A stretch of DNA of 64,000 nt from Callaeas wilsoni (taxonomy: Eukaryota; Chordata; Aves; Passeriformes; Callaeidae), in the NCBI GenBank assembly GCA_013398955.1, contig VWPU01000897.1:358448-422447 (forward strand). Direction: 5' to 3'. The position numbers and the translations under genes are program-made. This document shows positions 15,060 to 27,975 of the stretch, piece after piece (positions within the stretch are counted from its first letter, which is position 1; every line of letters begins with the position of its first letter). Under the pieces are notes generated by a model. It did no database searches, had not been told where the DNA came from, and saw only the letters and a program-made list of their open reading frames with translations.

Positions 15060-15508
15060 TGAAGGCTTGAAGAGGCTGACCTGGAGCCGAGGCTGGACAG
15101 AGTGAAAGGATAAAGGGCAGGGATTTATGGAAAGGCCTTCACAGGGCACACCTTGGGCAGTGCAGGAGGCTCGCAGAGACTGCACCCAGGATGGACACAG
15201 CCACATGTTTTTGGGACAGATATAAGTTTTGTCCATTTGCATATCAGAGGTTAATTGTCCAATTACAGCTTCAGGCAGTGCAGTCCCATTCTCTTCATTT
15301 ACTCTCCCCCAACTCACTTTTGTTTCCATTTCTCGGGGCCTGAGACAGTGAGGTGTCCTTGATTCTCAGGCCTGGAGAGGAATTGTTGTGTCTGACCAAA
15401 ATGGGAAAAGCAGTTGCTAACACTCTATATGGAGCTCAGAGTTACACACTAAAGAATAGCAGGATTACAAATATATGAAAATATAAAAGCTAAAATCCTA
15501 AGGCATCA
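15060..15508 (-). mobile_element. Solo LTR of an avian endogenous retrovirus (ERVL-like), sense to EPHA6
   Basis: On the minus strand the element begins TGATGCCTTAGGATTTTAGC and ends GCCTTCA, so it has TG...CA termini. It matches, from memory, an LTR family common in passerine genomes, including internal blocks such as 'ccgagaaatggaaacaaaag' and 'gttgggggagagtaaatgaa'. The flanks read ccctg (15055-15059) and ccttg (15509-15513), a 5-base target duplication with one mismatch, which fits ERVL-type integration. No internal retroviral sequence adjoins it, so it is a solo LTR left by recombination. A 93-codon open frame over it is not a gene. Confidence 0.75.
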
Positions 15509-16620
15509 CCTTGGACTCTGATGAAACCAAATAATTGCGGAGAGCTGTCTGAAACAGTGTGCAGAGCTCGGTACTTGAATGTAGGTTTCAGCTGAAGTAT
15601 GGGGAAAAAAAAATACCTTTTGGGATCCTGTGAAACAGAGAACTTTTCACGTGCCACTGATCTAAGGGATTAAGCTACAGAGAAAAGGCTCTATTATGAT
15701 AGATCAGATGTTTTGATTAAATTTTCTAATCTCTTGCAGTGGAACCAGGTTTCCTGTAGAATTGTCCAGAGTTTTCCTTGAAAAAAGGTCCCCATCTCAC
15801 TATAACAAATCTTGTTTTTGAAATGTCAGATTAGAAACCTGAGTGTGGGATCAGTGATTGCAGCTCTTGTGGAAATGCATGACATTATATACAATGTAAT
15901 GCTGTGAGAATGGAAGAGAAAGAAAAAGCTTTACCAAGACTTAAGAGCTTCTTAATTCCAAATGTGGGTCCACTACTGCCTGACCCCGAGGTCACTTGAG
16001 TGAGATAAGCCACTTCTTTTTTATTGCATTTCCCAACTAAGATTTGATCTTTTTCATGGGAAGAATTTGCCATTTTATCATCAGCACTATCTTCACCTCA
16101 GTAAGCCTGAAAGGTTAAAACCTGTTTGCTTTACAGAAATATCAGGTAAGCTGAACCCTTCTGGAGTCACAGAGGAGAAATCCATGGAAGGCAGGAGGGG
16201 AACGCATCTCCCAGGGCAACGAGCCCTGCAGCTACAGCTGCACCAAGGTTCTCCTCTTCCTGCTCTGGAGAACTGCCTGAGACATTCAGTAAGTTCATAA
16301 AGGTAATAATAATCCCACAGAAAATCTTCCTAACTGATGCTCTGATACAGAATCAAAGCCCACAGGATAAGTATCACAGCCTCAAAATTGAGATTATGTT
16401 GCAGAAAAAAAAAATCAGTCTTATGAGGTTATAGAGCACAGAGGGAAATTCACTCCATCTGAGATTCATTCTTGTCAGGAATTCCCTTCTGTGATGCTAT
16501 TTACAATCAAAATGGCAAAAGCATTGTAACTTGATCAAGACAGACGCACTGTGGGCTTTACTCCTCAGATTCAGTCCTGCAGTGCAGGAAAAACCTTTTG
16601 TGTGTCAGGTTTTATTTTTT

Positions 16621-16782
16621 TTAATGCTTGAACTTTGCATCTTTTGCCTTCCTTTTTATGACAGATAATGAATACAAGCTTTATATCAAGTCATAAAAAG
16701 GAAGGCAATTAATGCTTGAACTTTGCATCTTTTGCCTTCCTTTTTATGACAGATAATGAATACAAGCTTTATATCAAGTCAT
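16621..16782. repeat. 74-bp direct duplication with embedded 19-bp inverted repeat
   Basis: Two identical 74-base copies (16621-16694 and 16709-16782) separated by 14 bases. The segment 16690-16708, running from the end of copy 1 through the spacer, is the exact reverse complement of 16644-16662 (TTGCCTTCCTTTTTATGAC), with a 27-base loop between. The same arm recurs at 16732-16750. The layout suggests a replication template switch rather than simple slippage. Confidence 0.96.
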
Positions 16783-17173
16783 TTTGATAAGAAGAAAAAC
16801 CCAAGCAGGTCAATGATGTTAGCTAGAAAATGTTTTACAAAGAAGGGAAAAATAAGCAACTTGTCATTTGTTAAAATGAGCTGTTTGTTTCCAAATGCTG
16901 TTGGGTCACTGGGTCAGAATATGTTTCAATCACTGTGTGTATTCATTCGGGTATCTGTGAAACTTTAAGCACTACATGTCATGGCATCACATAAATTTAA
17001 TAACTTTTACAGTGGTAACACAAAGGCTGACAAAAAATGTTGCGCTTCCACCTATTTTTTTATGTTTTAAGTCTGGAGGCAAAAGAATAGAGAAGAACTG
17101 ACAAGAAATGTCCTTAAATGATTTAAAATGAGTTAATGTAGGCAGAAATATTTTTTCTTTTTGATGTATTAAT

Positions 17174-17305
17174 TATAGAATCATCCAAACTGGAACAGAC
17201 TTTGCAAAGTCATCTGGTCAGACCTCTAGCTCAAACCAGGATCAACAGTGAATTTACACTGCTCTGGGTTTTGTCCAGTCAGGTCTCAAAACCCTCCAAA
17301 GATGA
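17174..17305 (-). mobile_element. CR1 LINE remnant, short 3' fragment
   Basis: The plus strand reads 'atagaatcatccaaactgga', 'aaagtcatctggtcagacct' and 'ttttgtccagtcaggtctca', a decayed reverse complement of a CR1 3' end. Old and short, in the same orientation as EPHA6. Confidence 0.7.
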
Positions 17306-20300
17306 AGAATCTTCAGATTAACTGAAAATGAGCATTCTAATATCTTATTTGTATGTTAATAATGGCAATATGTCATTTTTGTCATGAAATTTGTTCCTTT
17401 AATTGAACAAAACCAACATCTCCACCTCTCCCAATGTCCTTTGGTAAAAGGAAGTTCCAGTATCCATGTCCCCAAAAGAGTAATTTTAGTTAGTGTGACT
17501 ATTTTTATTCCTTGACCATAAAACTTTGAGTGGTTCATATTTATCTGGATGAACATTTATTGATGTCAGCTTTCTTTCCCAACAAAGCAAACTGATTAAA
17601 ATTCAGTTTCCTGGTAGAAAGCGTAATAGGTAATACAGACAATTAATTACTTCTTTGATGAAGTGACTTTTTGAAAGAAAAAGTTTCTTTGGATGAGGAC
17701 ATAATCAAGAAACAGAAGACAGTGTCTTTCTTCTAAAGCACCCAGCTAATCAGCATTCATTCAAAAAGAACTTTCATTTTTTTCTCAAGACCCTATTTCT
17801 AGTGCACCTGGGAATATTTTAGCATGCTTGCTGTGATCTTTTTTAGTCTCTGTTTTTTATGGTTGGGATTTTTTTTTCATACTGAGGGTCTCAGGTGATG
17901 TTTCATTTGTTGGTTCCCTTTTCTGCAGACCAACAGAATAATTTGGAAAAGGCTCCTTACCCTCCAGTTCCTTACTGGTGTTTCCAGTGGAGTGTGACTG
18001 GTTTGACAAATGCTCCAAATAATGTCATGGCTTCTAATGACCTTTTAGGAGAACAGCAGTGGTGAGGAGCAAATTGTGCAAGTAAACATTAGTCATAATG
18101 GAGAGAACAGTTTTCATACATTAAAATAATCCTCCTATTTTGTTTTCTTGAGAAGATTCAGCTACTAACTGATGTGGAACAGGCTGATCTTTTCATCTTT
18201 TGGAATTCTCATGCAGGCAATAATATGCAAGACTCTTGTTAAACATGGAGAACAGAAGGATGTGAAATGAAAGTGTGGCAAAATAGCTTTTGACCTGTGG
18301 CATAATCATGAATATGAAGAGAAAAGACACCCACCACATGATTTTTTTGTGCTTGTTCTACAAAATGACCACAAAATCCACTATGCTTAAGCAATTTCTC
18401 AACAGTGTATTATGCAATAGTAATACAAAACACAGTATTTCCACCAGTTAACACAACTAAAATCACAAATCTCTAAAATCAGATAAAAACATTTAAAACT
18501 TACCAAAAATTTAAATCCTAGTATAATAAAAAGTAATAGATTTTATCATAATCTTGGAAAAATCCTACACCTACAAAGAGTTTCTAGTTGAAAGTATGCT
18601 GTTGAACTTCCTCTGGTTTTTTTTAATATCTGACCAGAGTTTTCTTTGTTCACATATGCAAACTCTCCACCTGAATACTATCTTCTCCATAAAAGCAGAC
18701 TATTTCTTTGCATACTTTTTACTTACCTACTCTACATAGTTTAACTGATCCCAATCCCACCTCTCCACAGAAACGGGAAATTTTTATAAATTAGGTATGA
18801 AGAAGGCTTTTCATCCAACAGATGCAGATTGCATTCAAAATCGTCATTATTCTTTTTTCCTTCCTGTCTGTGCCGTCAATGAACAGACTGAATGTAAAGT
18901 TTCATCATTCTCAATTCCATCTATTGATTCAACTTTTTATGTCTCAACAGTCTAAAATAAGGAATGTTTTGTGACAGTAAAAGGCAGTTTGTCAAGATCC
19001 TGCCTTGCAAGGTACCTACAGCCCTCTCAGCCTATCTCTTGCAAAATTAGTAGCCTTTTTTTATCTTATCACTCAGCATGGGAATATTGGTAATTTTTTT
19101 GTGTTAGGAGAAAAGACACACACATTTGCATTTTGAGCATTTGTTCTAATTATTTCATAATTTCTTAAATTTATCAATGGGCCAAACTTCCAAAATTGTA
19201 GCTCGCTACACTGTGCCAAAATCAATTGGAGTTACGTGTGATACAATCCATTTTACTGATCTGAGAGATTTTGATTGTGTATTTTATCACCTCGTCTAGC
19301 TGTAGCAATACTGCGCTAAACCTTTACCATCATTCTTTATCGATTTTTTTTTATACAAACTGTCTCCCAAAAAGCAACTGGTCTGTGAAATTTCTACTGA
19401 AAATATACTCAGCTATTAAGCTTTGTTGAAATTAATATTGTAGCAAAATATCACTGTGTACTTTTTAGACCAATTATTCCACTGTAAGCTAAAATACTCT
19501 ATGGCTGTCTAATCTTTATTGCATCAATTTTACCAGTTGTCCTATGTCACTTTCATGCACTTACTTACACTGATTATCTTTAGTTGTTTTTCTGACAATT
19601 CAGTTATATTATACATGCAATTTTTCTGCAGCACTTTGGATATCTGGTTAACATTTGGCCTGATGTGTTGCATCTGCTTTACCCATAAGCCTGAATAAAA
19701 CTAGAATCCTGATATATGACTCTATTTACTAATAAACTTATACATAACACCAAAAAGGAACAGCAATATATACCAAGACAAGATGACCATGTCATTCATA
19801 ACTTTAAAGAAATCATTTTACTATCTGTTGACAAGAATATTTTACATTATGATTGGTTTTTTTCTTAATTTTTTTTCCTCTTCAAAAGATGACACCTTCA
19901 AAATCCCTGTATCGTCCTCTTGTTACAGTCCAGATTTCACCATTTAAACTACAGTAGTGCTGGCCTAGTTGTCAACATTGTCTGGTTCTTTATTCTCAAT
20001 TCTTGAACATCTGTCCAAATCCAGTTGTTCCTAATGACTCCTGAACGAGCCACGTGCAGTATTACCTGGTCAATATGACCTAAAAAGGGAGGTGCTGTCT
20101 TTACCAAGTCCTGTTCCTTGAAGTGGTTACCATAATTTCCAGCACAGCTTTCATGCAAAAAGTCTTCCTAACTAACAATCTAAAGACATCTTTTTTCCCC
20201 CAGAAATTTCCTAGGGAACATTTTAGCATCCATTTGCTGACATCCTCTTAACACAAATGCATAGTTGTAATAAAAAAGCACTTCAGATTGCAAAAGTAGA

Positions 20301-20426
20301 TGCTATCATACAGTGACATTGTGCTAAAAAGACAAACGTCTCTCTTTTCAAATTGTTGCTGTTCAGAAAAGAGCACATTTGTTTTCAACATGCACTTGCA
20401 TAGAGGAAGGCCAAAAGTTGTGTTTC

Positions 20427-20536
20427 AGGGGGCCTGGTCAGGTTGGTATTGTTTAGAAAGCAGGAATTAAGGGTTTTTTTAAGGGGGCCTGGTCAGGTTG
20501 GTATTGTTTAGAAAGCAGGAATTAGGGGTTTTTTTA
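20427..20536. repeat. Tandem duplication, two 55-bp copies
   Basis: Copies at 20427-20481 and 20482-20536 start AGGGGGCCTGGTCAGGTTGG and are nearly identical, including their 'aagggtttttttaaggg' ends. The few differences suggest a recent event. Confidence 0.95.
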
Positions 20537-23500
20537 AGGGTGTGTACAATGCTTTAAAGATACTTTATGTATTGTAAAAGCTTGAAGTTTCAGTGTTATG
20601 AACATGAACGTAATAAAAAACTCCAAGTCCCAAACCACCTTCAAGTGATATAGCAGTATTATAGATATGTATATATTTATATGTAATATAAACATACATG
20701 GGCAATAAAAAACCCTCTCAGTTAGCCTAATTTTGATGATTTGGGAGACTGGAGCAAATCTCCACTCAGTGTTTGCTAATTTAATTTCACTTCAAAGGCT
20801 GGCTGTAGGTGAGGGTGTTTTACAGATGCTGGTAAAAGTTTAAAGGTGGAGGCTACATATTTAATTACAAGCTATCAATGTTTTCTAAAAAGGCAGAATT
20901 TCACTATTGACTCAGAAAATTCAATCCTAATACTTGTGTAATAAATGAAGTACTTTGCTATTAAATTATGCTAGATATAGTTTGTCTTTTTTGTTGTTGT
21001 TTTGTTTTGTTTAAAGTCCATTACACTGATGTCACAATTTCTTGGTTGTCCCATTTTCCAACTGACCAACTGTCAGCTCCTATTTCTGGGCACAATTACA
21101 GAAGCAGCCCAGAACGTGGCGAAGTGAATGCAGAACAGATTGAACACCGAGGGGAATCTGAGCAATGCAGCTAGCAGAGATGAAAATGCTGCAAGCCTGC
21201 TGACAGACAGGAAGGGAGGAGAAGGGAGCCAAAGGAACTGAAACATGCAGCCAGAAAACTTATGAGATAGCAGGTAGGAAAAACCCAGACTTACAACAAT
21301 TTGGATATAAGAGCAATTTCTAAATGGCAGCACAGCCCAAGAATGTGTCATCATAGAGAATGGTCTACAGATATTTATATTAGACATCATTACTGCTATT
21401 AAGAAGTCCCCAGCTAATTAATTAAACAAATGCTCTCTGCATTTAATACAGTATTTTATTTAAGCTGTAAATAGTCATGGTTACCTAAAACATTGTGAAT
21501 TTTCTGCTGGAAAATGAATTTCATTATCTGTCTACAAAGAAAACCAGAGCAGAAATGTGGCATGTGCCCATCACTCCTTTATTCTTGTCTAATTTCAGGA
21601 TTCATACAGCAAAATTTCTTTAGTACTTTTGTGTAGTGTTATTTTTTCTCTTAGCTAGCTGAAATCTAACAACTCTTTAACAAGCTATGATATCAGCTAT
21701 ACAAAATACATTGTCACACAGATTGAAGACTAATTTCCTTGTGTTTGGAGTAGAGAAAAATGCACAATATTTCTACAAGGGACAACAAGACACCCTTCAT
21801 AACCCTCAAATTACATTCAGATTCCAAGGAAATAAAATCTTCTTACATCCATTGTCTACAAGGTGCTTAAAATTAGACTGAGCTTCCTTTTCAGAATTTA
21901 TGTTAATCTATCAATTCATTTAAGAAGGAAATCCTTGGTATTTAATTTTATTTTAAAATTGTATGGATACGGAAATTAATTTTCAGCTATGACTTTTTAT
22001 TGAATTCCCTTGTCCTTAAAATGTCTGCCCTTCCAGCTGAACTCTAAGCAACATCTGAGTTCCTGTTGGACAATGCTACAGATTTCTGACAAAATGTTAA
22101 TTGTGCAGCCCCCATCCAGGGTGAATGGAGAGCTGGATCCATGGATGCAGACTGTAAAAATTAAGTGCACTAGGAGAGACATATCTGAAATGAAAGCTAC
22201 AGATTTATTTTTTTTAATATGAATAGCTCCCCAGTTATGGTGTGCTTCCCTCTTTGACAGAAAGTGCAGTAAGTTAAAAATGGGATAAAATTTAGTCCCG
22301 TTTTCTTTAATGAGTGAAAAAAGAGCTGGGGAACCCACAAATGGTAAGAACTTTACATTTGCCTTTAATTTAAGGTCTCGAAATGTACTTTACTCTTTAA
22401 AAGGGTTTTTAAAAATCCTGGGATTAAAAAAGTTGCTGTCTCAATATCCTGTCAGTCAGCACTGGCTGTGGCATTACTTTAGACAAACTAAGATTCTGAA
22501 TAAAAGTATTCTTCTTCGAATGCCACATTCCCAAGGGTAGCGAAAGTAATCATAAACTGTATCACACAAAGCTATGAGCTTTATAGGGCTGTGTTTCCTT
22601 TTCAATATGAGCCACACAGGATCTAAAAATTGTTGAATTCCACTTTCAAGTGATGGAATTGATGCAGAATTTTTATAACACCGCTCAACACTGTTTACAT
22701 GTCCTATGCCAAGTATCTTTTCTAAAATTTAAACAGCTTTGATGTATCAGTGCAAATGGAAACAGATCAAAAATGAGACTTAAATATTCAATATTTGTAA
22801 TGAAGTAAAATTTGAAGAAATTAAAGCACAGGGAAAAGTAAAAAAAAAACCTCTACCCAAAGTAACTGAACACTGTATAAAATGCCCACAGAATTGCACA
22901 GAAACAATTTTTCTCTAATGTCCGGAAATACGTTTGCTATCTTTGATATCCTTGACCTTATTCTTAAACCGCAAGTTGCCAGCTGATCCATTTCCTCTTC
23001 ACTAAAATCACAGAAAAGAGTGACTTCAACAAAGTATTTTCCTTCTTAACATGTGGTTTAACACTTACTGCATGTTTCTTTGAAAATATTTCAGTTCTAC
23101 ATAGCACCTACAACAGTTGTATTTAAAATTACAACTCCAAAAAAGGAATTAGCAAAGTAATTTCAAATGCAACCATATGTTTTAGCTAAAATTTAGAAGC
23201 TTTCCAGAAGCATCCCTATTTTAACCTAAAATCTTAATAACATACTTTTTCATAATTTTACAAGAACCCAAATTATAAAATCCTGTTTAGTCAGGATATA
23301 TAATTAAATATTTGAACTTCTATACAACTTGTGTATTAGCAGGATGCAGGTTAAAAGTTGCACACCATTATAAAATGTCATTGAAATGTTCACTGAACAT
23401 TGAAGTGCTAGGAAATTTTGGACTACAGTTCATATAAGTATTAAATCATTCTTGTTCTGCTCTCAAAAAACTGTCCGTTCTCAATTAAAATTTCCGTTGT

Positions 23501-26249
23501 GAAACCTTCTATTAGCTAGTGGCAAAGGAATTAAGGTGACCAAAGTAAGGTTGGGGGTTTTGGTTACTTCCAAGACATCACTAATATCTGATTTACTTTC
23601 TACTGAGAAAATAAAAAGAGGGATATTGAAACGAAAAAAACCCCTTTTTTTCAGTGGAACAGTTGAAGAGAATGGGCTGCAAGCCAAATAAGTTTTCTAT
23701 TTGCTCTATAACATAATGCAGTTGACCATAACCATATATTTAAGTTATTGCTGTTATTCTATTTTTGTCATTTTGTTAACAAAAACGACAATTCATTACT
23801 CTTAGTAAGTGTTCCTGTGCCTAAATTTGTCTTCATTGAAGAAGTTCTGTCGTTTTTCTGACTAATCTTCACTCTGTGGACATAAAACACGTGATGAGAA
23901 TTTTAAAAAGCCCTGCTGTATACAACAGTACTACCCAAAAAGGCATAAATATGATAGCAGTGAAAACCTGCCTCAATACTGTATGAAGATTCAAGCTTTA
24001 CTCTTACACAAAATTTATCGCATTGCTCGTGATTAATTTGATGTCCCTTTATTTTACTGTATATTCATAACTTTAAAATACATTCAGGAAGTGACAGCAC
24101 TCCAAGGGAGTCTAGAGATATAAAATTTAATAATCACAGATTATAAATGATCTTTAGCTCAGGCAACCAGGTTGTAGATTCAGGATGATTCCCATGAGGA
24201 GGGAATACTCAGATCAAAGCCACTGCAGTAACTCTTACCCTGTTATCCTGGCTCTTCTGCAGCAGTCAAAGCAGAAAATCCTTCAACCTTGTAAACAGTC
24301 TTCAGTATATAAAACAAAATAATTATGAAGAACAAAACATTTTCCCTCAGGAAATTTCCTGCACTGACCCAAGTGGGGAAAAAAAATTGATTGCTTTCAT
24401 CTACATCAAGCACTGATTGTATACTGTGGGCAAGAACTGAGATAAAGTCAAATTTCTCATGGCACTGCTACCTGAAATACATTCCAGAGAATTAGATTTT
24501 TTACTGAGGTGGTTTGCTGCATGTTTGTCTTAACATACTACCATCTATTCCACAAGTACAGTATTCTGTAGGTGAGTGTTTCTGGAAGAACTTCTCCATC
24601 GCATTTTTTTTTTTTCTCTTCAAGAAATGTGTCAAATTTCATTGAAGCTCAGCTTTCTTTTCCAATTGTTTTTGTTGTGTTTTATTTTTAGACGCAAAGG
24701 GAAAAAATGCCACAGCAAAAGAGCCTTGAAATTTAAAGCCGAGGTAGGGCACCGAAGGGACAAATTCAAACACTGAGTTTTACTGAGCAGTACAAAGTCT
24801 GAAGTAAATTCCAGAGTGTGCTTTAAGCTCAAAATAGGTAACTCTACAACTCAAGTGGACCAGACCTGAGCACACACAATCCTAGAGGAGTGTAGATCTA
24901 CATGCACATCTCATGTTCATAAACGGTCATGACTGCATACAGAAAACTCAAGTGGCTGCTCATTGTAGAAATAACCAGCTTTTGAGCTGACAGCTCGTAA
25001 CTGCAGCTGCTGGAATAGTCCTGCTACATTCCATCGTGGAGAACTGAAATTCTGTGAAACAGCATGCGTTTTTGGAAGGATTCTCTTCAGAGTCCTGCTC
25101 CTAAGGCTACGTCTGTGCCAGTGCAGTGCCAGGGCTGGGCAGTGGCTAACATCTGCTTTTTTTCCTAACTGCTTACATCTTTGATTATTCTGACACAGGA
25201 TGGCTACACGAGGCCAGTTCCTTACAAAATTTAAACACATTTTTTAATTTTAAGCTTCACTTCAAATGAAATTCCTATACCTTTAAAGATTGACACGTTA
25301 AAGTGGTTTTGTAAGGTACAGTTTCAAGCACTTCCACTACACAAGTCAATAACAATTAAAAAAAAAAAAAAAGACATAAAAATAGATTGCCAAAGGAAGA
25401 ACCTCATTTGTTTCTGGATTTATAGACTAAATCCTGCTCATTCCCTAGACAGAGGCTCAGGTAAGAATGAGTATTTAAAACAGCTTTGTGGAGACACCCA
25501 TCTTCAAAGCCAGGGTACAGATCCTGGTTTATTTAATAGCTCAGACATAAATTCATTAGCTGTGCACGAACTGCCTGTTTTGAATTTACATGTGGACATC
25601 TCATTTGCTTTTAAGTGGCTTGAAAATATTAATTTGTGCTGGCTGCACAAAGCAATTTGGCACAAAGACCTCAGAGAGCTTTTTCTCCTGGGACTGGTGT
25701 ATTCACACAAGCAAGGCTGTGCAGAAACACAAGCAGAGTTTCTGACAGCACTCGAGTCTAGGGTTTTTTCTCCTTAGATAACAAATTCCGCCCTTACAGA
25801 GTGCCTGTTGGTGTGGATTTGATGCTGCACTGGATTGGCTACACCATTTGTGGCTCAGGTGGCGGCTTTGTTGGATTTTATCAGGAATCTCCAGAGTTTT
25901 GCTCCAATGGACAGCGTAGAGAGTCCCCCGAGACCTTCACCTACAGCTGAAGCTCATGGTCCTGTTCATTGCCAGGAATCAAACACTGCATTACATGGAC
26001 TAGCACTGTTATCAGTTATGGCAATTCCTACACTTGATTTTATCCAAAGCAATTCTAACATTTGAGCTTCCATAAGGAAGAGAACAAAACACATGGGATT
26101 TCATTACTTCTCATTAATTTTCCGTAACAGATGCAAAGCTCAGTATGGGCAGTGTGGCTTCTATCTGGAGGGCAGAAAGCCTGAAGTCAAGTGACTTTGG
26201 GCAGTAAGAGCAGAGGAAAAGAAACTGAAACAAGAACAGAAAAAGCAAG

Positions 26250-26529
26250 AAAATCTTGATGCAACCACATGGGCAGTGAAAGCAATTGCCCTTAGTTATT
26301 TTGTCATGGAATGAAAAGCTAAAGCTAATCCCCTTAGGTTTCCCACATGGAAGTGGAATCCAAAACTAATCCTTTTACAGTAGCTATACTACATGAAATG
26401 GGGTGTTTAAACAAATCCCCTTAATCATCATGGCAAGAATCAGGGAGCTAAAGTCAATCCCCTTAGTAACCTACATGAAAAAGGGAACCAAAGCAATCTC
26501 CTTAGTTATGCTGGTGTTAATGATGAACT
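26250..26529. repeat. Degenerate minisatellite, six units of 40-47 bp
   Basis: Unit starts fall at about 26279, 26321, 26362, 26409, 26450 and 26490, with a partial unit before the first. Each unit carries a core like AAAGCAATCCCCTTAGT, then an ACATGGAA-like block, then GGG or GTGG. Units differ by many substitutions and small indels, so the array is old. It has no coding potential. Confidence 0.85.
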
Positions 26530-27975
26530 CTATCAAGCCTTTAAGTATTTTGATATAAAATTATTAGTAGCATTCTTCTGACACGCCAAGAACCAACAGG
26601 AGGATGCAGTAATACCTATGGTACAACATTTCTACCCAATTTCTATGGCATAAAAATTCCAATGCTCACCACTTCATGACCTGTTGGTCATAGGCATAAC
26701 GCAAGAGTATCCATGTATCCATCAGCTGAGAGGGAAAACAAAACGTTTGTGTTCTTCATTAAGAAAATTAAGAAATTGGGAGTATTCCTTACAGCATGGA
26801 AAGCTGATGAAAAGTACTAACAGACATGGAGAGAAATTACTGAACAAGATCATATTGAGCATATCATCACATTAGTCAGCTTTTGTGTCTGCTTTTACTT
26901 TTTTTTTTTACTTACTCTACAATATGTCCAGTTTTTAACACTACTAAGAAATCTAAAAGAAACATTTATCAAACTTCTGAAAAGACAAAAGGTCAGCCAG
27001 AACACCTGTGCTCTTCAAATTCTGTTCTACATCTCAACAGCACTTGTGATCTTTCATTGTATTTCTGCAAGTCATGCATTATGCTTTAAATCCTATCCTA
27101 GGATAGGATTCTTTTGATTAAATACAATAGCAGAGGATTATCCTCTTACATCTGAAATACAGTTATAAATTACTGTTCATAAATACATGGATTTTATACT
27201 GGGTTCCTTTCTATTTTGTTCGCCACAGAATTATGATCATTAAAAATAATTCTGTTTCCTTATTAGCAGTCAATAAACACATATACAAACGATCTATTTT
27301 CCACTTTTTGAAGTAGATTGTTAGGACTATGTGAAGTGTATCCAGTTCTGCTAGGATTGCTTACATAAATACATAATCCATGTGGTAATGGCCTCTGTTG
27401 TACTCGCCTGGATCTCTTTGCAGGATATTAAATCAGGTGTGAAAATTACTGTGTGAAGTGTCTCTTCTTAAACCTGAAGTTTACAATTCCCTGTATTTTG
27501 GACTAGCAATGCTTTAAATGTTAACTGTTCTTCAGAGAAGGGTTTTCAAGCTCAAGTTTTATACCAGAGGTTTGGACACCTGGCAGAGAGGGCAAAGCAG
27601 AGGAGAATTTCTTCACACCACACTTTCAGTCCAGCTGGAGTATTTTTTCCTCATGTGGTGAGAATTCCAGTGGAGCAGAAAAAATATTTGGATACTGTAT
27701 TTTCATCCTGGCAATGGTTAAAACTCCCGGTACCCACAAACACCCTATAATCCTGTCATTTAAAACACCATCAGAACACAAATGATTTACTGCAATTTGC
27801 AAAGGGGACTCTGTGTGCCTAAGTATGTAAAAGAGGCTTAGAGAATGCTTCAAGCTTGATAATCTGGTTACTTCTCTGTCATTTTGAAAATCCATTCCAT
27901 GTATTTAAACATCTGTAAACGGTTCAAAAGTAAATTTGGCATGGTTGGGGGGGGGTGGTTTAGCTTTCTTTTCTA
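26530..27975. other. AT-rich intronic sequence, no gene recognised
   Basis: Holds a perfect 22-base palindrome (27089-27110) and a G-run at 27947-27955. Nothing coding is recognised. Confidence 0.55.
27089..27110. repeat. Perfect 22-bp palindrome
   Basis: AATCCTATCCT is followed directly by its reverse complement AGGATAGGATT with no spacer. It is listed because exact palindromes of this length are uncommon by chance. Confidence 0.95.

Larger units (their letters stand above)
15514..26249. other. AT-rich intronic sequence with local duplications, no gene recognised
   Basis: Apart from a short CR1 remnant and the two tandem duplications listed separately, I recognise nothing coding. A 15-base poly-A run lies just inside at 25358-25372. 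Open frames near 21.1, 22.0, 24.6 and 25.0 kb lack any recognisable domain. Confidence 0.5.

Noticed and set aside
15048..15329. 93-codon minus-strand open frame
   Set aside because: It lies almost entirely in the solo LTR at 15060-15508.
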